Position numbers and translations under genes: made by a program. A stretch of 64,000 nucleotides of DNA. Source: Sitta carolinensis (lineage: Eukaryota; Chordata; Aves; Passeriformes; Sittidae). This document shows, in pieces, positions 24,293-36,100 of this stretch. The DNA lies in assembly GCA_032173965.1 (NCBI GenBank), contig JAVUNC010000019.1, positions 7,130,501 to 7,194,500 of the forward strand, given 5' to 3'. Within the stretch, counting starts at the first letter, position 1. Each line of letters starts with the position of its first letter. The notes below the pieces were generated by a model. It searched no databases and was not told the DNA's origin. It saw only the letters and a program-made list of their open reading frames with translations.

Positions 24293-25656
24293 TGTCGTAG
24301 TTTGGAAAAAATGAGTTTTTCTGAACTTCAGTGGTCAAACCAATGAGTGCTCAGGTTTAAAGACTGGCACCTGGTGTGGCCACTGAGGACAAGGATCCGC
24401 CTCTGAGAACACAAGGGGTTCAAAGCAGAGGGCTCCCCGGAAAGCTCTCTCTTGGTTCCGGTCCCTGAGGACGGAGGGATCTCCCCTGCCCAGCGGCTGG
24501 CTGGGCGGGGAGGGGAAGCCATGCGGCTGGGTGAGGTAGGGCCGGAACCTCGGGCACAGAGGGGGAAGGAAAATCCTGCAGGATGGAAGGGTGGAGAGAG
24601 TACAAGAACCTGGAGAGGCGTCAGACAGCCTTCTTTCCCCACCCCCCCCCCCCCCCCCCCCCTTTCCCCGGAGAGAGAAACTGAGAAACCGTGTCTGTGA
24701 TCTCCATCACCTTGAAATTTGATATCAACAACTAGACAGCACGGCCGAAGGAGTATGGGGGGGTGGCGTGAGAAGAGTGCCCAACAGCAAAGATACTGTG
24801 AGAGTTCTGGGAAACAAAGCCCAAGATTTTAACCCTTTTCGTAAATGATGGAAACTTTATAAATGCTAATCCTCCTGAATTTGAAGAAGAAAGATAGAAA
24901 GAATTAAGCAAAGATGATGAAAGTTTGTGCAAGTAGAAGATTGTCAGAGAATGCTGAAAAGAATCCTAGGTGGGAGGAGATGATGGAGTGACTTTGGCTG
25001 GACTCTTTTGTATAGCCATGGACGGACTCATTTTTTTTCCTGTAACATAGAAGCTGTATCTGGGAGAGGCATTGGCTTGGAGCCAAGAGTGGACAGTAGT
25101 GTGAACAGAGATGAGAGGAAGAGCTCTGTTCTCAAGGCCCCTCGGCCCCAGGGGGTAATATTGGGGGGGACTGGTGTCCCAAAATTTGAGAAGCTGTCGT
25201 TTCTTGGAACTAACCAAAGCATCTTTAAAAAAAAAACCCTAGAAGCAGCTCTGGTCCATGCACAGTGGTGAGAGCACTGGACATGGAGGAAGAGGCCACG
25301 ATGTGGTACAAGAAGGACTCCTATCTCTCCTCAACGAACTGAGTACTGATTATCGGAAGGGTGATAATGGACTAAAGATTAATTATCTAAAAGGTGGTAA
25401 TGTGATGGGGAATTTTCAGTTTGTTTTGTTAAGTTGAGAACTGGTGAGGGGGGGGGGAGGAAGAGTGTTTTTTTTTAAAGTTTCCATGTTCTTCTGTATG
25501 TGTCTTCTTTACCTATTATAAGTAATAAAGTTTTTTCTTTTGCTTTCTAAACTAGAAACTGTTTTGCTCTGTTTTTAGTCACATCTCACAACAGATACCA
25601 AGGACAGTATATCGTTATAGGGGCACTGGCCTTGTGCCAGCGTCAAACCTTTGACA
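24293..25656 (+). mobile_element. Solo LTR, ERVL-like endogenous retrovirus
   Basis: The element starts TGTCGTAGTTTG and ends CAAACCTTTGACA, an imperfect terminal inverted repeat with canonical TG...CA ends. It is flanked by perfect 5-bp direct repeats GGGTT at 24288-24292 and 25657-25661. A 5-bp target-site duplication is usual for ERVL-type elements. Inside are a 21-C homopolymer (24642-24662), a G run near 25449, and a TATA-like ATTATAAG followed by AATAAA at 25524-25529. Length is about 1.36 kb. No gag, pol or env sequence adjoins it, so it is a recombined solo LTR. Family placement rests on duplication length and end sequences. Confidence 0.75.
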
Positions 25657-27227
25657 GGGTTTTTTTATGGGACTCCTCCCGTGGGTAGAACTGAGCTTCG
25701 CTGACAGCTACAGGCTTTGGCTTAGTTCTTTACCAGCCTGCAGAGCCCAGCATGGTGACAGACAGAGATAAAATTACATTCCATGTGTAATTTGGGATTT
25801 CATGAAAGGAAAGCCAAAATGATAGGAATAAAAGCTCTGCCTAAATTAGGTTTCTGCTTAGAGGTGTGTTCCCTAAACCCTTAGAAATTCACAAGCTTAC
25901 CTTATGCTCAGTCAGATCTGATGAGCTTCAGGAAAGTGTAAGGTATGGCAAGTAACACAAATTTGGGATCAGGGATGCTGAGAGTAGCTTTCCTGAAAAA
26001 TTACCCAGCTCTTCTTTTGCAGAATTAACAGATTCTAACTTTGTGTTGTTTGTAGCTCTGTGTAACAGATTGGTGCTTTGTGTTCTCTGGAAAACTTGAG
26101 CCAGGTTTCAAAATGTCTCAGTTTTGCCCTGACACACATGATCATAATCCCCTCAATTAAAAAAAAAATCACTAAAGTGACAAAGTCCAAACCTAGACCT
26201 GTCTGTGCCGTTTCTTATTCCCCTTTTGCAAATATTTAGACCTGGGGAGCCCCCCTCCCATCATGGCCTGAGCCTTTGCCCCCACTGCCTTGGAGGGGAG
26301 GAACGCACAAATTTCAAGCTGTAAAATAACTGTACATGATAGCATACAGCATGAATGCACATGCAAGCACTACAGCTGATGGGAAAGAGGGCCTTTACGA
26401 GTCTCACATACTTTTAGAGTGAAAAGCCCCTGCCCCAGCCAGGCAGGAGTCTGTGACTAACATCCCAGCTCCTTACTGGTGCCAGCCTGACAGGTTTTGC
26501 TGTGCTACCTGTCAGTGCAACTCCTCTAAGATTCAGGCAGGCAACTCATTGCCTTTAGGATCAGGTCAGGCTTTAAACGGGCAACTTCAGCTTTACTTTT
26601 TACTAGCTACGGCTTTTACTCCGTGTGGACCTTTATACGATCCTCAAGCAAATCTAGAAACTGTTCGACCTGGCAAAGCTGCTAATGAATATGCTCTCAC
26701 CAGCTAAAAGGAAGAGAGAGGAAAAAAAAGACTACATTTTAAAATGAAAGCCCTGTGTTTAAGTTTTCCATTTCAAACGCTTATTTTTTTCCTTCTCCTT
26801 TCCTTCCTGCAGTGTTGCCTGAAGAGTCCGTTTGGCATGGCTATTGTCTGTTTCCCTGCGTGGCTCCCGGTGTTTTGACAATCAGCCCTCCAATCGCCGC
26901 AACTTTGAAACGGATCCGTCTTCCAAAGGGACACATTTTCTTCCTCCTCTCCTCAGCATCAGTAGCATATGAGCCCTGTGGGGGGTTTTAACTCAAATAC
27001 TACCGTTTATTAGAAGAGAAAATAGAGATGGTAACTCATAAAAGAAGGAAACTCAGCTGGGCAGGACAGGGTAGGAATAAAAAGGAATTATCAGCAGCTT
27101 TCCCTTCTCCCAAGTGTGTCCTGGTTTGTTGGCTGCCTGAGCTGCGGAGAAGTAAAATCAACTCCTTACACCCGTGCAGGCGCCCCCGGTGATCATTTCC
27201 GCACAGCCGCTTTGTCTTGTTTTGTAA
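25657..27227. other. Intergenic, one possible splice acceptor
   Basis: No recognised gene. A strong acceptor-like pyrimidine tract ending TTCCTGCAG lies near 26804-26812, followed by an open frame to about 26991 on +, but no downstream donor or recognisable protein supports an exon. The right end turns G+C-rich approaching 27280. Confidence 0.4.
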
Positions 27228-27253
27228 TTTTTTTTTTTTTTTATTTTTTTTTT
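27228..27253. repeat. Poly(T) tract
   Basis: Fifteen T, one A and ten T in a row sit immediately before the CpG-rich patch. It could be a simple repeat or the poly(A) tail of a minus-strand retrocopy, but no retrocopied gene sequence is recognisable to its right. Confidence 0.85.
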
Positions 27254-27269
27254 GACGACTTTTCTTGCT

Positions 27270-27370
27270 TCCCACCCCGGCGGCTCCCGCGCGGCCCCCG
27301 GCCGGGCCTGGGCCGCCGCGCCGCCACCGACCGCCAGGTGGCGCCAGCTCCCTTTCTGACTGCCTCCGAG
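27270..27370. promoter_or_regulatory. CpG-rich patch with CTCF-like motif
   Basis: This is the most CpG-dense unique sequence in the window, with many CGs in about 100 bp. At 27329-27347 it contains GACCGCCAGGTGGCGCCAG, a close match to the CTCF core (CC-x-CCAGGTGGC). CpG-dense patches often mark promoters, and the adjoining minisatellite adds further CpGs. I see no associated exon, so promoter function is speculative; an insulator-type site is equally possible. Confidence 0.4.
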
Positions 27371-27711
27371 AGGGAGCCCCGGGCCGGAGAGAGCCCCGGG
27401 AATGAGGGAGCCCCGGGAATGAGGGGCCCCGGGCATGAGGGACCCCCGGGAATGAGGGACCCCCGGGAATGAGGGAGCCCCGGGAATGAGGGACCCCGGG
27501 CAAAGAGGGACCCCGGGCATGAGGGACCCCCGGGAATGAGGGACGCCCCGGGATGAGGGAGCCCCGGGAATGAGGGAGCCCCGGGCATGAGGGAGCCCCG
27601 GGCATGAGGGAGCCCCGGGAATGAGGAGCCCCGGGATGAGAGCCCCGGGAATGAGGGAGCCCCGGGCGGAGGAGAGCCCCGGGCATGAGGGACCCCCGGG
27701 CATGAGGGGGC
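27371..27711. repeat. GC-rich minisatellite, 17-bp unit
   Basis: About 19-20 copies (estimated from length) of GGGAATGAGGGAGCCCC run with variants GGGCATGAGGGACCCCC and shorter forms. Every unit junction makes the palindrome CCCGGG, so the array contains a SmaI-type site and a CpG per unit. The overlapping minus-strand frames of up to 216 codons in 27036-27754 that read as PGAPS-rich repeats are a product of this array, not a gene. Runs of G at unit junctions could favour quadruplex or hairpin structures. Confidence 0.95.
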
Positions 27712-28988
27712 TGCCAAAAGTGGAATATGCAAAATTTTCCTTTAGAAAGGGCATTCTTTGGTGTTTGATCTTCGTATGCTTTCCAGACTAATCAGCAGGA
27801 AAGGAGACTTTAGAAACAGCAGCTAAGGAGCAATCCCTGGGTGATGTCCAGGTGTGTTAGACAAATTAGTCGTGAAGTTTTAGGGCTCCAGGGTTTCGGT
27901 GATCTCCGACCTCGGGGAGGTTAACAAAGCCTGGGGAGAAGGATGTGCGGCTGATAGTGGAGACAAAGAATGCAGAATTTATGGGCCACAAGGACATTTG
28001 GCAGGACCGCAAAGATAAGGAGGAAACTAATAAAGACAACTCAGCAACTGTGCTGAACCAGGTCCAATTTGGTGAAATGTAATTCTAGCAGGGGGAGATG
28101 GAGACCACCATCTCACCAACTCACAGACCCAAGAAACACACAGACCCAAAAAAGAGAAAAACTGAGTATGGGACTTATTAGCAGAAGATAGAGAATCATT
28201 AATAAGCAGAAGACAGAATACTAATTAACAAGAGAACTATGTAACTTGTAGCCAGTGAACACGAATTCCTTTGTTTGCTAAAATGTATGAACATCAAAAG
28301 GTTTTGATAGTTGGTGTGCTTGATTTGTGGAATACCACTGAGCATCCAGGCTTGTGCAGCTCTGAGACAATCAATGTCTCTCTCAAGTGTGCAGCTAGAG
28401 GCTTGTTACCCATGAATCCCATTTTCGTGGATAGCAGTGTGACTCCAGGGCCATGAGAAGACCCTGCCACTGTGAGGGGACCCCTGGTTTGTGAGGTGAC
28501 CCCAGTGCTGTTGGCTGCCCCTTGCCCGTGCCTGTCTGGTGATCCTACAGCACATCTTTCAGATGCAGTGTCCAAACCAAACCCAAACAGGCAAACCCAG
28601 CTGTGGGAAGGCCCTGCAGGTGCCTTTATTTTCAGCCACCAAAGAAAGGTTCAGGGTTTATTCAGTGATGGAAAGGCCTCAGGTGCCATGGAAATTGACC
28701 CTGGAACTGGGCTCTAGACAAAGAGCTACAAACAGAAACCAATCTTTTCACACAGGGCATGTGGGGTTGCTGAGCAGAGATGAACAGGCAGACTTTTTTA
28801 TCCACTCTGCTGCTTCCAAGGGAAAGGAGAAGCTGTGGTGACTTAGTTGGCTGTGGGTAGCTGAGAGGCTCCATATCTGTGTTTAGCAAAGAACGTAAAA
28901 TCCAGGGACGTGATGCAGCCCCGTTGGATCACTGCTCCTGTGCAGAAAAGCTCATTAGACAGAGGGGTCAGTGGTGGTGGAGCTGTGA
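27712..28988. other. Unassigned, possibly retroviral LTR-derived in part
   Basis: No gene recognised. The stretch about 28130-28460 (for example GGTGTGCTTGATTTGTGGAA and GAGCATCCAGGCTTGTGCAG) resembles the R/U5 side of avian LTRs on +, but I cannot place ends or a target-site duplication. Treat as a suspicion only. Confidence 0.35.
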
Positions 28989-29344
28989 TGATACCTTCTG
29001 GAGGCTGACCTGGAACAGAGACTAGACTGAGCCAAAGGATAAAACATGTATTTATTAAAAGGCCACAATGGAACACTTGGGCAGCACAAGAGCCCAGCTG
29101 GGCTACACCCAGGATGCCCCCAAAATGGTCACAAAATCGATAACTGATCACGAGGGCTCACACTTTTATGAGTTGTGGTCCATTGGCATATTGGGGTTAA
29201 TTATCTAATTATTGCCTCAGGTAATGAAGTTCCATCTCCTTGGTTTTTCTTTTCACTGTGCTGTTGTTTTTGTTCTTGGGCCTGAAAGTGGTATCGGTTG
29301 TCCTTGGTACCAAGGTAGAAAAGAAATTGTTTTGTCTCCCTACT
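28989..29344 (-). mobile_element. Short solo LTR, endogenous retrovirus
   Basis: On the minus strand the element ends GGTATCA and carries a TATA-like CATAAAAG (29163-29170) and AATAAA (29051-29056) about 110 bp apart, the expected U3-R order. Perfect 6-bp direct repeats CTGTGA flank it at 28983-28988 and 29345-29350, as for ERVK-type insertions. The 5' end reads AG instead of TG, one substitution from canonical. At 356 bp it is similar in length to short avian LTRs. No internal retroviral genes adjoin it. Confidence 0.6.
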
Positions 29345-32300
29345 CTGTGAAGAGATCTTAATAGCACTTAATATGAAACCCAGAACTACACACTAAAACA
29401 CCATAGAATCTGAAAAATATAAAAAGTAAAACTTAAGGCATTAGCGAGAGTCATCATTTCCCACTTTCCCAGGAGAAGGGTGTCTGGGGCAGGAAGCAAA
29501 TGCACTGCAGCAAAGCAAGGAGTCTGCCTGTGCAGTGAGCATCTCTTGCAGAAAGCAAAGAATTGCTGAGGAGCTTGATACCTATCATGAAACAGGGAAA
29601 GGTACTACCATAGATGTCTTTATCTCTGTTTCTAGCATATTTATGAAAAGTCAAACACCTAGACAGTGGTAGCTGGCCCAATAGCCTGAAGTCTCAGCTA
29701 AAAAAAAACAAGTCTGCCTTTTCAGCCAATCATTCTCTGATCTGGGGGTCTGTTCTTTTATTTTCACTCCTCTCTGCTTCAAGGTTAATCAGCAGAGCTT
29801 GGAAACCAATAACAAACTGGATAAAAATCAGCTTTATATGCAAAGCCTAAAATAAAACATCTGTATATATCCCAGCAGCCTTCACAACCTCCTGTTTTAT
29901 TAGTATCTCTAAAATAACTTTTCTTTCCTGACTCTAATTCCAGCTAGAAGCACTCTGATAATCCTCATAGGACTGTTATGTGTATTTCCAATTAAGCAAT
30001 TTATAAGCACTGGCTGTGAGGAGCTTTTTGTTCTTAAGGAAATTATTTCTTCATTAGGAGTGAAACAAGTCTTTTTTTTGTCCCTGCTTAATATGAAAGC
30101 CCTTGTGTCCCCTTCGCATATGTTTTAAGTACTGAACTGTGTAGCAGGAGATTAATCATTTTGTACCCCAACAGGCAAAGAAGACACAGCAGCTGGGTCA
30201 GTCACTCAGGGAATAGGCTTCTCAGTGTTTGTTTTCAGAGACAAGTAGAAGTCAGACAGACAGATACTTGCTTTCAAGTTCCTTGCCTTTGCCAGAGGCA
30301 ACCCACACAATCATGAGCCCTTCTGGAGTCTGAGTCATGAAGAGCTGCGGCAGATAAAATGAAGACAGTCAAGAGGAAAAAAAAATCCCATTCATGCCCA
30401 GCTAATGAGTAGAAGTTCCAAATTTCCTCTTGTTTTGCAGGCTATGTACCTTAATTAGATGAATCACAGAAAACTGAGGGTGGAAAACATAGGCCAGACA
30501 GCTCATATGAGTCCACTTAATTCTTTCACACTGGCAGCATTATCTACCTCCCCGACAGGGAAGAATGTCCCTCCCTTTTCCTGGACTGTCATGAGGCATG
30601 GGCAAACACAGAAAATGAAGGGCAGATAGGATGGATGATTGAGTTTAGCTTGTATAGTAGCGCAAGCATCCTATTCCTAATTTTGTCCCCAGGCCCAGCC
30701 ATTTACTCACGAGCCCGTATTCTGGTCAAGGGCAGCCCCATGACCAAATAGCATGAGTTGCACTGGGTAGCAACATGAGGGACCTTCAAAGGGAGGGCAC
30801 ACTTTCTAACACCAGGAATGAACTAACCAGAAATCTTCTGATGTGGTCACAGAAGACGTTTTGATCCTTGAGCATTCCTGGAGCTCTGTAAAGAAACCCC
30901 ATTTAAGTGTCATAAGAAAACTGGCATTCCCTTCATTTTCCTCTAAGCCCAACTAGGAGACAGCCTAATAATGGGGTTGGTCCTGAATGTTTAAGGTTAA
31001 TATATCTGTTTACAGTAACAAATGTAGAGAAATGGAGGAACTGACAACAAATGCAACTACTACATTAGTAAAGAGCTAATCTATAGAAATAGGTTAGAGA
31101 TTGAGATGCTGCAGCATGTAAGCCTGTACCAATGCTTGACTAGCACAGAGTCAGTGGGAAATGTCATGTATTCCAGCAGCACCAGCAGCCCCATGTATTT
31201 TTCCCAGGAATGGGTGCATAAAATGGCTGATGAATGAAACTAGAAGTGGTGAATTGAACTGTGCAATTCAATGTATCATTCAGTGTAGAAATGATGAGTT
31301 TAGAATGATCTTAAGACCTTGAGGTTTCCTTCTCAGCCTCGCATTTCATGCCATGCTCAGTAATAACATTTATAACCTTCCTTTGTGCTATGGAATAAAT
31401 TTTATTTGGCAGCACAAGGAAGAAATGCCTGTCTGTATTTCCCTCAGCAAACCAAATGGCACCGTGGTTTTTGCTTATTCTGGTTTTGTGATGTCACTCT
31501 CTGTCTTAAAGGGAAATAGGTTTTGAAGAGGGATCTGAAAAATGATGGGGTAATACGTTGTAGGAATCACTAAAAATTAAAGGGTCATGGGAAAGCTGTA
31601 AAACCAGGTTTTTACATTGTGCATTGGCTCTTGGACAGAGAGAGCTCTACTGGCACATGGAGAGTCACTGATCTGCCAGGTCAAAAAAAAGTCACGTATG
31701 TCATGGCAGCATGAGACAAAGAAAGAGGACAGAGTGACAAACAAGTCATACTTGTTGCTCAGAGCCAGCACTGCTGTCAGAATGGAGGGAAGAAGGTAAA
31801 AGAAATGTCAGAAACAGACAAGCAGGTTGAGAAAGGCACTGCAGGAAGCAGAAATGTGCAGAAAATAATGCTCTGGGGGAAATGGAGGATGAGGAGGGAA
31901 AAATAAGTATTAATGATACCATCATTATGCAGGGCATGAGGTCAATCTGGAAGCTGTTTTGGGTTGGCTACAGTCTCAGGGAGGCCAGAAACAGAGGAGA
32001 TAACATCAGGCAGAAGATAAAATGGTCAAGGGCATGATCTGTCCTGGGTCTTAGAAACACTGCGGAAGAAAAATCATTTGTGTTTAGGTATAGCCTAATG
32101 TACAAAAGAGTATCGTGAGCAATCAGAGCTGTCTGGCTACTTCATATCCTAAAAGGGATATGGCAGCATCTCAGTTATAAAACCTGAGAGAACAAGAGGA
32201 GGCAGTCAAAAAGAAAGATCAGGATTTAATTTGCTTAGTGTTCAGTCACCAAGAGACGTGGGGGTGGCAATATTGCCAAAGCAAAAGTGAATTGAGGAAA

Positions 32301-35300
32301 ATAGATTAGAAGCAGTGAGTCAGACATGTGAGCTCATGGTGGCACAGCTGATATTTGAAATTACAGGAAGAGTGAAGATCATAGGAACCTTCACAGGGAC
32401 TTTTCTTCCTGGGTTTTACAGTTCAGATCCCATCAAAACACACACAGTTCAACAATTCTTAGTCACCACAAACCTGCAAGAGCACATCAGAGCCAGAGAA
32501 GGGAAAGGGAGAGCAGTGGGCAGATACGAAGCTGCAGGAATATTCTTTGGATAGAGGTAGGAATTTTAGAGAAAATCACTCTCAAATTTAGATCCTCAAT
32601 GAAGACCTCAGCCCTCAGGGGAATCTTTTGTGAATAAAGGTTTAGGACTTAGGTGGGTCAGCTGCTGTAAAGTCTCTTCTGTGGCTCTTCCAGGCAGTAC
32701 CAAACTGGACGATCCGTAACAACCCATGGACCATGGAGGTGCAAGTCATATTTCTGTCTATGACTGCACACAGTAAAATAGTTTTGTTTAACAAGCTTAT
32801 CTTTGTTTGCTTTCGACCAACACCACCGTAATTTCTTTTGGTGTCCAAATGCATTTTTCTCCCCTTACTCAAACTTCCGCGAAAAGGGAACCACTTTGCA
32901 ACAGCTCCTTGAGTTTTACATACCTGCCTTAGTGACTGTGATAGCAACATGCTCCTGTATTGCTCTAGAAAGTAGCTTTACATGCACTGTTTCATCTAGT
33001 CCTTAATTCTTCCACTGGGGCACTAAATCTGGACTAAGCTGAAATACTAGGACAATAATTCTTAATCCACTGTGGAACAATTAACTGAGTGTAAAGACAG
33101 CGATTTGCTGTATATTATGAACGTGTCTCCATTTCGTTTCCTCTCTGGAGATGCTGATTCAGCTGATGGAGTGATGTTCTTCCAGGCACGAAAAGATTAA
33201 GTAGAGACAACAGACTCAGAAGTAATAAATAAGGCTGTAGAACAAAACTGCCTAATATTATATTATTTTAGAAGCCATATATAATCATGTCATCAGAGAT
33301 GCGCTGTGATGCACACACACAGAGTTAAGGCGGTGCCTCTAATCTTATACTGTGCTAGTTCAGGAGGTTACAGAGTTTACAACTGTATATTTTATACTTC
33401 ATCAATCCAGCACTGGGAAGGAGGTTTGCATCTAGTTAGCCACAGCAGTACCCTCTTGGTTCCCATCACAGTCAAAGTGTTCTTCAAAGGAATGTGAGCA
33501 CTGTTTCCCCTGCTTCCCACGTGTGATCCCAAGATGCTGGAGAAACGGCAGGTCCTTTAGTCCCTGAGATCAATGGCACATGAAGTACAAAGGAACCAAG
33601 TTTCCTGCTCCCTGCTTCTGTGTGCAGTATATGCTCCTGCTGTCCCTACTCATGCCTCACTGCAGAGAGGCTGCATGCCTGAAGTTCTGGGACAAGTTTG
33701 GATAGTGCTTCTCTAATACAGACAGAGCACAGGCTGGGATCACAGGCAGCCTGCCAGAATTGTCACATCACTCTATCCGATAGGACCATCTTCAAAACCA
33801 CATAGCAGCAATTGATCAAAGACAAGGTTGGTGCTCTTTTTCTCCTGTGATTCTCCTGTCCAGGAGGTGCCTGGGCTGATGTTGCTGTTCTGGCTGCTCT
33901 TCATACTGTTGCTGGGAGCAAACCAGGCTACACTTCTTCAAGCTTGGGACAGGCAGCACACAGGGAATATTGGGTGCAGACAGAAAGGAGGGGCTCACTG
34001 GACTCTGTTCCAGGTTCTTTTTTTTGTAATGGCCAAATGGCAGATATTACAGCAGTCTGTTAAGGACAGTAACCTACTCTAGTTGCAAGGGTAAATTTTA
34101 ATTGTAACTATAAAGATAAATTGTAAATTCTCCTCTGATTGGATCAAGGCATAGAAAAAAACCCCGAGCTTGTTTGTTCATTATAAGAAACATTGTTATA
34201 GGAATTTAAAAAAAACAGGATGCTTCTTTTGAGTAAACAAATGTCAGGATGCTGGTCAGTCATTACTTGCAGGTCTTTACTGGGAATCCATTTCACTTAA
34301 CACACTTGCTGATGTCTGAAGAGAGGGCTTGATCGTTATTCCTAAGCAAAATCAGGTATGCAGTGTGCCCCGTTTGTTTTTGATGGTGCGCTGTGTAGCT
34401 GTGAGAATTCAAACCTCCAGACACTCTGGAACTGACCGTGCTCTCTCCTGTAGGTCGGGGTGTTCTCCCAGGCCTGGAGTTCGTGCCTGTAATGCCCAAC
34501 TCTTCTCCTGCTATAGGAAAGGATGGGCGCCTCTACTGGTGGTCACAGTGCTCTGTTAGCTCTCACTTCACACTCTGGGGAACTTCAGTGTTTCACAGCA
34601 GTCAGAGATGACATTCTTAGCACAATCCTTTCATTACTTTCCCCTGGCCTAGCAATTACTATTCTACACAGTGCTGTTTCATGTGGTTTTTTACAATTTA
34701 TTTTTAAGGTTTCTCCAAAAACTTGCCTAGTAAGAGTTTTTGCATAATTGCTCCTCAAGAGTTGCATTTCAAAATTTCAACACAGTATTAGCTTTTGGAG
34801 CTGGCTGCAGGCTTATGTTACCTCCCACTAGGTTAATCCACACAGCTCTCAATTCAATGATCTAAACACAGGAGTATGCATTGCTTTTTGCATCTATTCT
34901 CAGAACAGTTATTTCTTGGCCATTTAATTTTTTTTTTAATTATTCCAAATTCAATTGCTTCTGCAATAGGCCTTAAAACTTTCTTAATGGAAGGGGGCTG
35001 CAGTATCTGTCAGAAGAATCTTTTGGTGTATTTTTGCAAGCTTGTCAGATTCTGAAGTTTTGCAACCATGAGTTAGGCCTGGCTGATTTGTGACTGATGG
35101 CATCAGAGAGGTAGGTCTCTTTTTCCTTTCTTGTTAATTATATGTCTTAAATTATCATCAGTGATGGGTTTATGTTCCTCCTTACAGGTGTACAGAGTTT
35201 CAGCACCAGTTATATCACTGGATTCAAAGGGAGTGATGACAGACTGAGCTGCATTTGCTTTTCAAACTCTGGACTGGAACTCACTGATTTTAATTTACTT

Positions 35301-36057
35301 CTAGATGGCACTGATTTAAGTAGTTTTTACACTCCTCTCCTTAGAGAAATTATTCTCTACCTATTTGTAAGGGTTCTTTAATATTTGGTCTTCACTTTGC
35401 TCTGGATCATTTTAAAATTCTCCCATTTCTAACTGTTGCTCCCCTTGTGATGCTTGGACTCTTGCACGCAATTTAAAAACATCTTCTGTCATTTGCCTTT
35501 GCAGCTGTTACTTTGCCATGCTAGTTCTTTTTGAACTTTTCTCACTTGCTCCAAAAGTTCGTTTTTAAATTTTTTTTTTTTAATCTGGCATATAATGTTC
35601 TTCAAGTTCAAGTTTGTGATTCTATCTGCTCCTGTCTGCCAGCATCCATAACCTCTTTCTTAGAAATAGTTCTTAGCACTTTGCCAGATGTCATGATAAG
35701 AACAAAGTGGTGAAAAGTGCAGTTTCTAATCACATTCCTTGAATCCTCCAAGAAATGATCCTTGGCTTTGTCTCCTGACAAAATGTGCTTGATATGGTCT
35801 CCTTTTGGTCTCTTGCTATAGGTATAAAAATTATCATCATCCTTATTCTTTTCATGTAATTTTAAATGCCGTTGTTCCCAAAAGGAAGTTTGACTGCCTG
35901 GCTTGACAAATTGAACAAGCTGGATGCCACTGGCCTCTTCCTTTGATGGTAAATGGAAGGGGAAGTAAGTGGGGAGTAAGCTACAGGTGCGCCATGTCCC
36001 TGGGTGACCACAGTCATTCTTTGGGGTTTATGAGCCTGTTTGAACCTCTGTCTTCTT
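29345..36057. other. Intergenic, no gene recognised
   Basis: About 6.7 kb of AT-leaning sequence with no recognisable exon, RNA gene or repeat family. Frames reach only about 100 codons and lack signatures. Short T runs occur (34929-34939, 35571-35581). Confidence 0.6.
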
Positions 36058-36100
36058 GTAAACAAACTGGTAAGGTAGTAAACAAATGGCTAGTAAACAA
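36058..36100 (+). promoter_or_regulatory. Cluster of three forkhead-type sites
   Basis: The octamer GTAAACAA, a perfect forkhead (FOXO/FOXA type) core, occurs at 36058-36065, 36078-36085 and 36093-36100. The copies sit in a degenerate 15-20 bp tandem duplication (TAGTAAACAA-x-TGGC or AGCTAG). The cluster may be a real regulatory element or simply local duplication of one sequence. Confidence 0.35.

Noticed and set aside
26813..26991. Internal coding exon after a strong acceptor
   Set aside because: No donor follows and the peptide is unrecognised; a lone pyrimidine-AG is common by chance.
27036..27754. Three overlapping minus-strand frames of 163-216 codons, proline/glycine/serine-rich
   Set aside because: Produced by the 17-bp GC minisatellite, open in several frames at once, with no conserved domain.
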